From Burkholderia sp. (lineage in GTDB: Bacteria > Pseudomonadota > Gammaproteobacteria > Burkholderiales > Burkholderiaceae), in the NCBI GenBank assembly GCA_030151225.1, contig JASLEG010000298.1:1-13291 (forward strand): DNA of 13,291 nt. Reading direction: 5' to 3'. The notes below the pieces were generated by a model. That model saw only the letters and a list, made by a program, of their open reading frames with translations, was not told where the DNA came from and ran no database searches. A program made the translations under genes and the position numbers. Positions 6,494-13,214 of this stretch are shown piece by piece (the stretch's first letter is position 1; each line of letters starts with the position of its first letter).

Positions 6494-8254
6494 TCAATTC
6501 GCCGCCGGTGCCGGCGCCGGCTGCTTCGCGAGCTCCTCGTCGCGCAGCGCGCGGCGCAGGATCTTGCCGACGTTGGTCTGCGGCAGCGCCTCGCGGAATT
6601 CGATCGCCTTCGGCATCTTGTAGCCGGTCAGATTGCGGCGGCAGTGCGCGAGCACGTCCTCGGCGGTCAGCGCCGGATCGCGCCGCACCACGAAGGCCTT
6701 GATGCGCTCGCCCTGCGCCGCGTCGGGCACGCCGATCGCGGCCGCCTCGCTGATGCCGGGATGCATCACCAGCACCTCCTCGATCTCGTTCGGATACACG
6801 TTGAAGCCCGACACGAGGATCATGTCCTTCTTGCGATCGATCAGCCGCACGAAGCCGCGCTCGTCCATCACGCCGATGTCGCCGGTGGCGAGCCAGCCGT
6901 CGCGATCGAGCACGCGCGCCGTCTCGTCGGGGCGCTGCCAGTAGCCGCGCATCACCTGCGGGCCGCGCACGCACAGCTCGCCGGGCTCGCCGATGCCGGC
7001 CCAGGTGCCGTCCTCGCGCCGCAGGCGCACCAGCGTCGACGGCGCGGGCAGACCGATCGAGCCGGTGAAGCCGTGCATGTCGTGCAGATCCACCGGGTTC
7101 ATGGTCACGATCGGCGAGCATTCGGTGAGCCCGTAGCCTTCCACGATCGGGCAGCCGGTCACCTCGTGGAAGCGGTCGGCCACGGCGCGCTGCATCGCCA
7201 TGCCGCCGGCCATCGCGAGCTTGAGCTGCGAGAAGTCGCGCGCGCGGAATTCGGCGTTGTCGAGGAAGGCGTTGTAGAGCGTGTTGATGCCGGTGATGCC
7301 CGTGAAGGTTTCGTGGCGCAGGATCTTCATCATCATCTTCGTGTCGCGCGGGTTCGCGATCAGGATGTTGCGTCCGCCGAGCCCCATGAAGATCAGCGCG
7401 TTCACGGTCAGCGAATAGATGTGATAGAGCGGCAGCGGCGTGAGCACGGTCTCGATCTCGCCCGACATCTGGTCGGCCACCCAGGATCTCGCCTGCAGCA
7501 GGTTCGCGATCAGGTTGCCGTGCGTGAGCATCGCGCCCTTGGCCACGCCGGTGGTGCCGCCGGTGTACTGCAGGAAGGCGAGATCCTCGCGCGTGAGCGG
7601 CACGGGCGTGGGCGCGCGGCGCGCGCCGCCGGCGAGCGCCGCGCGCAGCCGCACCGCCTGCGGCAGGCGATAGGCCGGCACCAGTTTCTTCACGCGCTTG
7701 AGCACGAAGTTCACGAGCCGGCCCTTGGCGTTGAAGCCGTCGCCGAGCAGGTCGCCGAGCGCGGTTACCACGATGTTGCGCACGCGCGTCCCGGGCAGCG
7801 CCGCCTCGAGCGTGTGCGCGAAGTTCTCGAACACCACGATCGTCTCGGCGCCGCTGTCCTTCAACTGATGCGCGAGCTCGCGCGGCGTGTAGAGCGGGTT
7901 GACGTTGACCACCACCGCGCCGGCCTTCAGCGCGCCGAACAGCGTGACCGGATACTGGAACGAGTTCGGCAACATGATCGCGACGCGTTCGCCCGGCTTC
8001 ACGCCGAGCGTGTGCTGCAGGTACGCGGCGAATGCATCGGCCTTGCGGGCGAGCGCCGCGTAGGTCAGCGGCGAGCCGGCGCTGAGGTAGGCGACCCGCT
8101 CGGCGAAGCGCGCCGTGCATTCGTCGAAATACTCGACCAGCGACGCGTATTGCGTCATGTCGATCTCGTGCGGCACGCCGCGCGGATAGGAGGGGAACCA
8201 GATGCCGTCGGTATTCGGCGTCGGCGTGCCGACGGTGGCCACGGTGGCGTTCAT
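6494..8254 (-). CDS. Long-chain fatty acid-CoA ligase (FadD-like)
   Basis: 586 aa, close to E. coli FadD in length. It should activate fatty acids with ATP and CoA via an acyl-adenylate, at the inner membrane, feeding beta-oxidation or lipid synthesis. ANL-superfamily motifs are complete: phosphate loop YTGGTTGVAKG (230-240), EGYGLTE (372-378), GWLATGDIG with the ribose-binding Asp (453-461), hinge region LIDRKKDMILVSGFNVYPNE (471-490), and the catalytic Lys in TNVGKI (K564). The N-terminal region (SLVEYFDECTARFAERVAYL) is typical of this family. The start at 8254 has GGAG about 9 nt upstream. A TetR/PsrA-like regulator gene lies 126 bp upstream and a DUF1571 gene 49 bp downstream, all on one strand. 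Chain-length preference cannot be read from the sequence; several paralogues are usual in Burkholderia, so I give no gene symbol. Confidence 0.93.
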   Translation of the reverse strand: MNATVATVGTPTPNTDGIWFPSYPRGVPHEIDMTQYASLVEYFDECTARFAERVAYLSAGSPLTYAALARKADAFAAYLQHTLGVKPGERVAIMLPNSFQYPVTLFGALKAGAVVVNVNPLYTPRELAHQLKDSGAETIVVFENFAHTLEAALPGTRVRNIVVTALGDLLGDGFNAKGRLVNFVLKRVKKLVPAYRLPQAVRLRAALAGGARRAPTPVPLTREDLAFLQYTGGTTGVAKGAMLTHGNLIANLLQARSWVADQMSGEIETVLTPLPLYHIYSLTVNALIFMGLGGRNILIANPRDTKMMMKILRHETFTGITGINTLYNAFLDNAEFRARDFSQLKLAMAGGMAMQRAVADRFHEVTGCPIVEGYGLTECSPIVTMNPVDLHDMHGFTGSIGLPAPSTLVRLRREDGTWAGIGEPGELCVRGPQVMRGYWQRPDETARVLDRDGWLATGDIGVMDERGFVRLIDRKKDMILVSGFNVYPNEIEEVLVMHPGISEAAAIGVPDAAQGERIKAFVVRRDPALTAEDVLAHCRRNLTGYKMPKAIEFREALPQTNVGKILRRALRDEELAKQPAPAPAAN

Positions 8255-8380
8255 CGCTGTGTCTCCGGAGTCGTTGGAATCGTTGCGGCCACGCGGCCGC
8301 CGGCCCGCGCCGCGAACGCGCGTTCCGTGTGCGTGCGAAGGGGGCCGATGCGGCGTGCGCGCCGCGTCGACCTCAGGCGG

Positions 8381-9178
8381 TCATGACGGGTGCCGCGCGT
8401 GCAGCTGGCTGGCCGCCGAGGCGCCGAACGGCCCTGCCGACAGCTCGCCGCCGCCGGCGGCGAGGCCGGTGCCGCGCTGCGCGTCGTCCAGCACGGCGGC
8501 GAAGATCGACATCTGCGAGGTGTCGGGCATCGGCGCCTTCAGCGCGGCCACGATCAGCGAGGAGAGTCGCGCGATCATCTGCACGTCGTTCATCGCGCGG
8601 CCCTGCGAGAAGTCGTCGAGCAGGCTGTCGGTCTCGGCGCCGGCCAGCGCGCCAGAGAGCGCGCCGATCGCGTAGTGCAGCCGCCAGCCGAGTTCGCTGC
8701 GCGGCAGTTGCGGCAGCGCGCGCTGGAAGGCATCGAAGAAGCGGCCCGCCACGCTCGCGTAATGCGCGGACAGGAAGCTGCGCACGAAGGTGGAGGGATC
8801 GGTGTAGGCGCGGCCGATCAGGCGCAGGAAGGCGCGGCCGCCGCGTTGCGGATCGCGCGAGGCCTGCAGGGCCGGGATGAACATCGCGCCGAGCACGTGT
8901 TCGCAGGTGATGGCGGCGCCGAGCTGCGCCTCGAAGCGGTCGAGGATGCGCAGGCGCTCGTCGTTGAGCTGGTCGAGCCGGCGCGACAGCATCGCGTGGA
9001 TCAGGGCTTCCTTGCTGCCGAAGTGGTAATTGACCGCCGCGAGATTGACCGCGGCGCGCGACGTGATCTGACGCATCGACATCGCTTCGAAACCGTGCTC
9101 GACGAACAGATCTTCCGCCGCGTCGAGGATGCGTGCCTTCGTGCCGCCGGCTTGCCGGCTGCCCTGACGAACCGCCAT
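8381..9178 (-). CDS. TetR-family regulator (PsrA-like), probable regulator of the acyl-CoA ligase operon
   Basis: 265 aa from the ATG at 9178. This start is chosen over an upstream one at 9331 because of a strong AAGGGAGG site 5 nt ahead, and because the upstream extension does not look like protein. Residues about 13-60 are a classical TetR helix-turn-helix: ARILDAAEDLFVEHGFEAMS then ITSRAAVNLAAVNYHFGSKE. The NLAAVNYHFGSKEALI wording resembles PsrA, the fatty-acid-responsive repressor of Pseudomonas. The C-terminal ligand domain (about 65-235) is longer than in small TetR proteins and includes AFLRLIGRAYTDPS. The gene precedes the FadD-like ligase on the same strand, which supports a role as a local repressor relieved by acyl-CoA or a fatty acid. 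That effector is inferred from the family and neighbours. Its own upstream region carries symmetric sequences suited to autoregulation. Confidence 0.88.
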   Translation of the reverse strand: MAVRQGSRQAGGTKARILDAAEDLFVEHGFEAMSMRQITSRAAVNLAAVNYHFGSKEALIHAMLSRRLDQLNDERLRILDRFEAQLGAAITCEHVLGAMFIPALQASRDPQRGGRAFLRLIGRAYTDPSTFVRSFLSAHYASVAGRFFDAFQRALPQLPRSELGWRLHYAIGALSGALAGAETDSLLDDFSQGRAMNDVQMIARLSSLIVAALKAPMPDTSQMSIFAAVLDDAQRGTGLAAGGGELSAGPFGASAASQLHARHPS

Positions 9179-9204
9179 CTGCGCCTCCCTTGATCGTTGT
9201 TTCG

Positions 9205-9273
9205 GTTCAAGAACGAACGATTCAAATCCGTAATTGAAACACGCGTTTTTATTAAGATAAGAAGCGTCGCGGG
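9205..9273 (-). promoter_or_regulatory. Candidate promoter and operator region of the TetR-regulator/ligase operon
   Basis: This is an A+T-rich island in GC-rich DNA directly upstream of the regulator. On the minus strand a weak sigma-70-like pair can be read: TTGCCG (about 9284-9279) and TATCTT (about 9260-9255), 18 bp apart. Between it and the start codon lie two symmetric sequences: TTCAA-N8-TTGAA (9221-9238) and GTTC-AA-GAAC (9205-9214). TetR proteins bind such inverted repeats, commonly upstream of their own gene. Assignment is by inspection only. Confidence 0.4.
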
Positions 9274-9335
9274 ATGCCGGCAAGCGTTGTTTGTGGGCAG
9301 AGTCCTCTAGAGCGATGTGCGTGTGCAGCATCGGT

Positions 9336-9371
9336 ATCGCACGAAGCGCGATGCGTCGCGCTCCGTGCGAT
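9336..9371 (-). terminator. Long hairpin after the MFS transporter gene
   Basis: Arms 9336-9350 and 9357-9371 pair at 14 of 15 positions (one A/C mismatch) around a 6-nt loop, starting 21 bp past the transporter stop on the minus strand. There is no T tract on either side, so it is either a T-less terminator or a 3'-end stabilising structure. It separates the transporter transcript from the regulator/ligase operon. Confidence 0.5.
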
Positions 9372-9392
9372 GGTGCGGTGCGTGGGCGCGAT

Positions 9393-10613
9393 TCAGTGGT
9401 TCGCCGCGACCGCGGCCGCGCTCTGCGTCATGTCGATGCCGCGTCGTTCGCGGCTGAACATGATCAGCGAGGCGATCACCACGGCCACGATGCCGGCCAC
9501 GAGCGCGAGCGCATAGCCGTAGTTGTCGCCGTTGGCGGTGGCCACCGAGGCCTGCCAGGTGGCGTTGACCGACGCGAACAGGTTGCCGAGCTGGTAGACG
9601 AGGCCGGGGAAGGTCGCGCGGATCTCGTCGGGCGAGATCTCGTTGAGGTGCACGGGGATCACGCCCCAGGCGCCCTGCACGGAAATCTGCATCAGGAATG
9701 CGCCGGCTGCGAGCGCCATCGGGCCGCTCGAGAACGCCCACAGCGGCAGCACCGGCAGCGCGATCAGCGAGGCGATCAGGATCGCGCGGCGGCGGCCGAT
9801 CTTCTCGGAGATCGAACCGAAGGCGAGGCCGCCGACGATCGCGCCGATGTTCAGCACGATCGTGATCCACGACACCGTGTGCGGATCGAAGTGGTGCTGT
9901 TCGCGCAGGAAGGTCGGGTAGAGATCCTGGGTGCCGTGCGAGAAGAAGTTGAAGGCCGTCATCAGCACGATCGCGTACAGCGACAGCTTCCAGTTCTGCA
10001 TCAGCGTGGCGCCGAGGCTCGGGCGCGGGCGCTTCTCGAGCTGCTTCCAGGCCGGCGATTCCGGCACGTGCGAGCGCACGTACAGCACGAGCAGCGCGGG
10101 CAGCACGCCGATCATGAACATGCCGCGCCAGCCGATGTACTGATAGAACACGCCGAACACGATCGAGGCGAGCAGATAGCCGCTCGGATAGCCGGCCTGC
10201 AGCAGGCCCGACACGATGCCGCGCGATTGCGGCGGCACCGTCTCCATGGTCAGCGCGGAGCCCACGCCCCATTCACCGCCCATCGCGATGCCGAACAGCG
10301 CGCGCAGCACGAGCAGCGCGGCCAGGCTCGGCGCGAAGCCGGAGGCGAGTTCAAGCACCGAGTAGATCGCGATGTTGACCATCAGCGTGGGGCGGCGGCC
10401 GAAGCGGTCGGCGAGACGGCCGAAGATCAGCGCGCCGAGCGGGCGCATCATGAGCGTGAGCGTGATGGCGAAGGCGACAGCCGGGATTTTCGTATTGAAT
10501 TCCGCCGCGATGTCTTTCAGCACGAATACCATCAGAAAGAAATCGAATGCGTCGAGGGTCCAGCCGAGATAGGCAGCGATCGTGACGTTTCTTTGTTCCC
10601 GGGTCCAGCTCAT
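9393..10613 (-). CDS. MFS transporter with JEN-type monocarboxylate (lactate/pyruvate) signature
   Basis: 406 aa from the ATG at 10613, with GGAG about 9 nt upstream; an upstream in-frame GTG/ATG extension to 10685 is GC-rich and unlike protein. About 12 hydrophobic segments in two halves are separated by a cytoplasmic loop (about 183-210). The MFS loop 2-3 signature is clear as GRLADRFGRRPTLMVN (65-80). Residues 222-234 read NFFSHGTQDLYPT, which matches every fixed position of the N-x-x-[ST]-H-x-[ST]-Q-D-x-x-x-T motif known from Jen1-type lactate/pyruvate permeases and the sialate:H+ symporter family. GWTLDAFDFF at the start of helix 1 also fits that family. Proton-coupled uptake of a short monocarboxylate is the best guess; sialic acid is the main alternative. 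It appears to be a single-gene transcript: a hairpin follows it and a 360-bp divergent region precedes it. Confidence 0.88.
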   Translation of the reverse strand: MSWTREQRNVTIAAYLGWTLDAFDFFLMVFVLKDIAAEFNTKIPAVAFAITLTLMMRPLGALIFGRLADRFGRRPTLMVNIAIYSVLELASGFAPSLAALLVLRALFGIAMGGEWGVGSALTMETVPPQSRGIVSGLLQAGYPSGYLLASIVFGVFYQYIGWRGMFMIGVLPALLVLYVRSHVPESPAWKQLEKRPRPSLGATLMQNWKLSLYAIVLMTAFNFFSHGTQDLYPTFLREQHHFDPHTVSWITIVLNIGAIVGGLAFGSISEKIGRRRAILIASLIALPVLPLWAFSSGPMALAAGAFLMQISVQGAWGVIPVHLNEISPDEIRATFPGLVYQLGNLFASVNATWQASVATANGDNYGYALALVAGIVAVVIASLIMFSRERRGIDMTQSAAAVAANH

Positions 10614-10973
10614 GGGGCAGGTCTCCAAATAGGGTTGGCGCCGCGCTGTCAGGCCCGCCGGGCGGGCGCGGTGCGCGGGCGGCAATTCAGTGTACGCCGA
10701 GGAATTTCGATCGCGCTCCGATTTGTTCCGCGCTCCGGATTAATCCCTATAAGAAATGCCCTCTCGAATCGGGATGTCGCCGGATTCGAATGCCGGGTGA
10801 AAGAAATGTATTGAATTCGAATGCATGCCATTCGGGTTTTTGAAATCCCGTTTCGTCGTTCCTGGCGATTCCATTCGTCATGGCGCGACTTGCGACGCGT
10901 CACCGAAAATGCTTCGCGGTGCGTCTCGCGCGGCGGTATGGTAGCGGATCCCTTTTTCATGGAGCACGCGATC
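10614..10973. other. Divergent intergenic region between the MFS gene and the SulP operon
   Basis: This holds the leader of the MFS gene (minus) and of the ParB-like/SulP pair (plus). It is clearly richer in A+T around 10735-10850. A 10-bp sequence ATTCGAATGC occurs twice, at 10784-10793 and 10815-10824, 31 bp apart, each with the palindromic core ATTCGAAT. A TATAAG box at 10748-10753 could serve the plus strand, but its -35 is poor. No further gene is supported; open frames running through it lack ribosome sites. Confidence 0.5.
10784..10824. repeat. Paired ATTCGAATGC sites, possible operator
   Basis: Two identical 10-bp copies start at 10784 and 10815. Each contains the perfect 8-bp palindrome ATTCGAAT, and the 31-bp spacing is about three helical turns, so a regulator dimer on each would face the same side of the DNA. 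They lie between divergently transcribed genes. The binding protein is unknown. Confidence 0.4.
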
Positions 10974-11246
10974 ATGGCGCCGGGCCGCGACGTACAACTG
11001 ATTTCCGCGACACGCGAGGCGCCGACGCCGACGCAGATGACGGTCGGTTTTCGCGAGGTCGAGGCCGAGCGTCGGCACTGGCAATCGCCCGGCACGAAGG
11101 CGCGGCGCGCGTGGCTCGAGCCGCACGGGTTTCCGGCCGTGCTGCCCGAGCCCGCCGACGATCCGTATCGCAGCCTCGCGGGCGCGCATGCGCCCGAGGC
11201 GCGCTATCTGCCGGGCTGGTCGGGCGTGTTCGAGGCGAGGCGGTGA
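10974..11246 (+). pseudogene. Short ParB-like nuclease (ParBc_2-type) remnant or mini-protein upstream of SulP
   Basis: 90 aa from the ATG at 10974 (GGAG at 10961-10964, 9 nt ahead); in-frame ATGs at 10938 and 10959 are alternatives. The protein contains TPTQMTVGFREVEAERRHW (about residues 18-36), which resembles the opening of the putative ParB-like nuclease family ParBc_2. Then come TKARRAWLEPHGFPAVL and DDPYRSLAGA, which resemble two separate later stretches of that family. The His-rich central section and the usual C-terminal end are missing, so it looks like a gene with a large internal deletion and altered tail. The TGA is one base from the SulP start codon, so translation of the two is probably coupled, which may be why the ORF survives. 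Whether it makes a functional protein is unknown. Family resemblance is from memory. Confidence 0.5.
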
Positions 11247-11247
11247 G

Positions 11248-12960
11248 ATGAGCGAGCACGACGAGGCGCGGGTGGCCGCGCCGCAGCCGGTGCCCGATGC
11301 GGCGCCGCGCGATCCGGCGCATTTCGCCGCGATCGGAGCGCCGGCCATCGCGCGCGGCGAGCGCAACGGGCGCGACGTGCTGGCCGGGCTGTCGATCGCG
11401 GGGCTGCTGGTTCCCGAGGCGGTGGCCTATGCGGGGCTCGCCAATCTGCCGCCGCAGGCGGGGCTGATCGCGCTGCTGGTGGGGCTCGTGGTGTATGCGC
11501 TGCTAGGCAGCAGCCGCTTCGCGATCGTCTCGTCCACCTCGTCGTCGGCCGCCGTGCTCGCGGCCACCGTGCTGTCGGAGACGGGCGGCGGCGTGGCCGC
11601 GCAACTCGCCCTGGCCGCCGCGCTGGTGGCCACCACCGGGCTGCTGTTTATCATCGCCGGGGCGGCGCGCCTGGGCGGGATTTCCGATTTCATCGCGCGG
11701 CCGGTGCTGCGCGGCTTCACGTTCGGCCTGGCGCTGACGATCGTGATCAAGCAGTTGCCGAAGATCCTCGTGGTGCCGGTGCATCACGCCGATACGCCGC
11801 ACGTGTTGGTCGAGCTGCTGAGCGGGCTGCCGCGGGCGAATTTCGCCAGCGTGACGCTCGGCGCGCTGGCGCTCGCGATCCTGTTCGTGCTGGGCAGCCG
11901 TTCGCGCGCACCGGCCACGCTGATCGTGATCGTGCTGGGCATCGCGGCCGGCTACGGCATCGACTGGTCGCGGCACGGGATTGCCGTGGTGGGGCGCATC
12001 GACCTGCAGCACGTGGCGTTCGGGCTGCCCTCGCTCGATCGCGAGGCGTGGAGCCGGACCTTCGAGCTGGGCCTCGCGCTGATGCTGATCCTGTATGCCG
12101 AATCGTATGGATCGATCCGCAACTTCGCGCTCAAGCACGGCGACACCGTCGCGCCGAACCGCGATCTGATCGCGCTCGGCAGCGCGAACCTGCTGTCGGG
12201 GCTGCTGCACGGCATGCCGGTCGGTGCCGGCTATTCGGCCACGTCGGCCAACGAGGCGGCCGGCGCGCAGAGCCGGCTGGCCGGTGCCTGCGCGGCGATC
12301 GTGATCGGGCTGATCGTGTGGCGGCTCCTGCCGCAGCTGGCGCGCACGCCCGAGCCGGTGCTCGCCGCGATCGTGATCTTCGCGGTCAGCCATTCGCTGC
12401 ATCCGGCCGCGTTCCGGCCTTACTGGCTCTGGCATCGCGACCGGCTGCTGGTGGTGGCGGCTATTCTCGCGGTGCTCGTGCTCGGCGTGCTGAACGGTTT
12501 GCTCGCCTCGATCGCGGCGAGCCTGCTGCTGACGGTGCACCGGCTGTCGGAGCCGAAGCTCAGCGAGCTGGGGCGGCTGCGCGACAGTCGCGATTTCGTC
12601 GACGTCGCGCTGCATGCCGATGCGATGCCGGTGCCGGGCATGCTGATCGTGCGTCCGGAAGGGCAGCTGTTCTTCGCGAATGCGGAGCGCGTGCTCGCGC
12701 GGGTGCGGGAGATGGCGGGGGCGGCCGGTGGCGTCGTGACGGTCGTGTTGAGCCTGGAGGAGTCGCCCGATCTCGACGGTACGGCGATCGAGGCGCTGAA
12801 GACCTTCGCGACCGAGTGCAGGGCGCGCGGCTGGCGGCTGGTGCTGGTGAGGCTGAAGCCCGAGGTGCTGGCGGTGCTGCGGCGGGCGGAGGATCCGGTG
12901 TTGCGCGAGGATGCGCTCTCGGAGCTCAGTGTCGATGACGCGGTGGCGCGGTATCGATGA
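11248..12960 (+). CDS. SulP/SLC26 family anion transporter with STAS domain
   Basis: 570 aa from the ATG at 11248, with a GAGGCGG-rich ribosome site inside the end of the preceding ORF. After a 35-residue polar N-terminus comes the SulP membrane domain (about 42-430). It includes the signature segment GLSIAGLLVPEAVAYAGLA (47-65), the NLPPQAGLIA and GSSRFAIVSSTSSSAAVLAA region (66-106) that forms the substrate site with helix 3, and GMPVGAGYSATSANEAAGA (322-340), matching the PxxGxxSxTxxN region of helix 10. Residues about 462-565 form a cytoplasmic STAS domain with DLDGTAIEALKTF (508-520). SulP proteins move sulfate, bicarbonate or dicarboxylates by symport or exchange; the substrate here cannot be told. 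Two bases after the upstream ORF start its translation region, suggesting a bicistronic transcript. No carbonic anhydrase or sulfur-assimilation gene is nearby to decide the substrate. Confidence 0.93.
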   Translation: MSEHDEARVAAPQPVPDAAPRDPAHFAAIGAPAIARGERNGRDVLAGLSIAGLLVPEAVAYAGLANLPPQAGLIALLVGLVVYALLGSSRFAIVSSTSSSAAVLAATVLSETGGGVAAQLALAAALVATTGLLFIIAGAARLGGISDFIARPVLRGFTFGLALTIVIKQLPKILVVPVHHADTPHVLVELLSGLPRANFASVTLGALALAILFVLGSRSRAPATLIVIVLGIAAGYGIDWSRHGIAVVGRIDLQHVAFGLPSLDREAWSRTFELGLALMLILYAESYGSIRNFALKHGDTVAPNRDLIALGSANLLSGLLHGMPVGAGYSATSANEAAGAQSRLAGACAAIVIGLIVWRLLPQLARTPEPVLAAIVIFAVSHSLHPAAFRPYWLWHRDRLLVVAAILAVLVLGVLNGLLASIAASLLLTVHRLSEPKLSELGRLRDSRDFVDVALHADAMPVPGMLIVRPEGQLFFANAERVLARVREMAGAAGGVVTVVLSLEESPDLDGTAIEALKTFATECRARGWRLVLVRLKPEVLAVLRRAEDPVLREDALSELSVDDAVARYR

Positions 12961-12967
12961 GGGCGGG

Positions 12968-13063
12968 GCAATGCGCGCAGGCGCATTGCTTCCTGGGCGA
13001 GAAATGAAAAAAGCCGGCGCGAGGCCGGCTTTTCAAAACTTGTGGTGCCCAGGAGAGGACTCG
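12968..13063. repeat. 96-bp direct repeat, copy 1
   Basis: Identical to 13119-13214 at 95 of 96 positions (the difference is G13019 against A13170). Order on the plus strand: hairpin GCAATGCGC-GCAG-GCGCATTGC, then TCCTGGGC, the terminator hairpin, and the last 21 nt of a tRNA-Leu (minus strand, including CCA). It starts 7 bp after the SulP stop codon. Confidence 0.97.
13007..13033. terminator. Terminator hairpin in repeat copy 1
   Basis: AAAAGCCGGC pairs with GCCGGCTTTT around loop GCGAG. On the minus strand the stem is followed by six T. On the plus strand only four T are present, so it would end SulP transcription more weakly. The same hairpin recurs in copy 2 at 13158-13184. Confidence 0.8.
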
Positions 13064-13149
13064 GTCACACGGGCGCGACCCCGGCTGCGCTGGCAAGCGC
13101 AGCCCTTCGAGTCCCCGCGCAATGCGCGCAGGCGCATTGCTTCCTGGGC
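13043..13149 (-). ncRNA. Putative tRNA-Leu-derived tRNA-like element
   Basis: Read on the minus strand, this 107-nt segment begins GCCCAGGA (13149-13142) and ends TCCTGGGCACCA (13054-13043): a perfect acceptor stem and CCA end identical to the neighbouring tRNA-Leu. The last 21 nt equal the tRNA 3' end. The interior is not a tRNA. It has a perfect 9-bp hairpin (GCAATGCGC/GCGCATTGC, loop CTGC), then GGACTCG pairing with CGAGTCC, enclosing a second perfect 9-bp hairpin (GGCTGCGCT/AGCGCAGCC, loop TGCC) and a weaker 6-bp one. There is no anticodon arm or normal T stem. A terminator follows it (13007-13033). It may be a decayed duplicate tRNA, a structured RNA, or only DNA palindromes. Expression is unproven. 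Confidence 0.45.
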
Positions 13150-13214
13150 GAGAAATGAAAAAAGCCGGCACGAGGCCGGCTTTTCAAAACTTGTGGTGCC
13201 CAGGAGAGGACTCG
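13119..13214. repeat. 96-bp direct repeat, copy 2
   Basis: The copy attached to the intact tRNA-Leu: 13194-13214 is the real tRNA 3' end. The period to copy 1 is 151 bp. The 55 bp between the copies (13064-13118) contain the perfect hairpin 13083-13104 and are unique in the window. Confidence 0.97.
13158..13184 (-). terminator. Rho-independent terminator of tRNA-Leu
   Basis: On the minus strand AAAAGCCGGC, loop CTCGT, GCCGGCTTTT and two further T follow the tRNA CCA by 9 nt. This is a normal tRNA terminator position and a strong stem with a T6 tract. Confidence 0.88.

Noticed and set aside
6197..8386. 729-codon open frame on the plus strand opposite the acyl-CoA ligase
   Set aside because: Arg/His/Gln-rich shadow of a gene with complete ANL motifs on the other strand.
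9291..10814. 507-codon open frame opposite the MFS transporter
   Set aside because: Shadow frame; the opposite strand encodes a clear 12-helix transporter with conserved signatures.
10821..10973. N-terminal extension of the ParB-like ORF from the ATG at 10821
   Set aside because: The extra residues (Arg/Trp/Ser-rich) do not resemble the family, the region is promoter-like, and the first family-like residues appear only after 10974.
12968..13214. attL/attR of a prophage or integrative island
   Set aside because: The repeats are only 151 bp apart with 55 bp of non-coding DNA between them; no integrase or cargo is present. An old excision event cannot be excluded.
12968..13214. CRISPR array
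   Set aside because: Only two 96-bp copies with internal terminator and tRNA sequence; no short regular repeats or cas genes.
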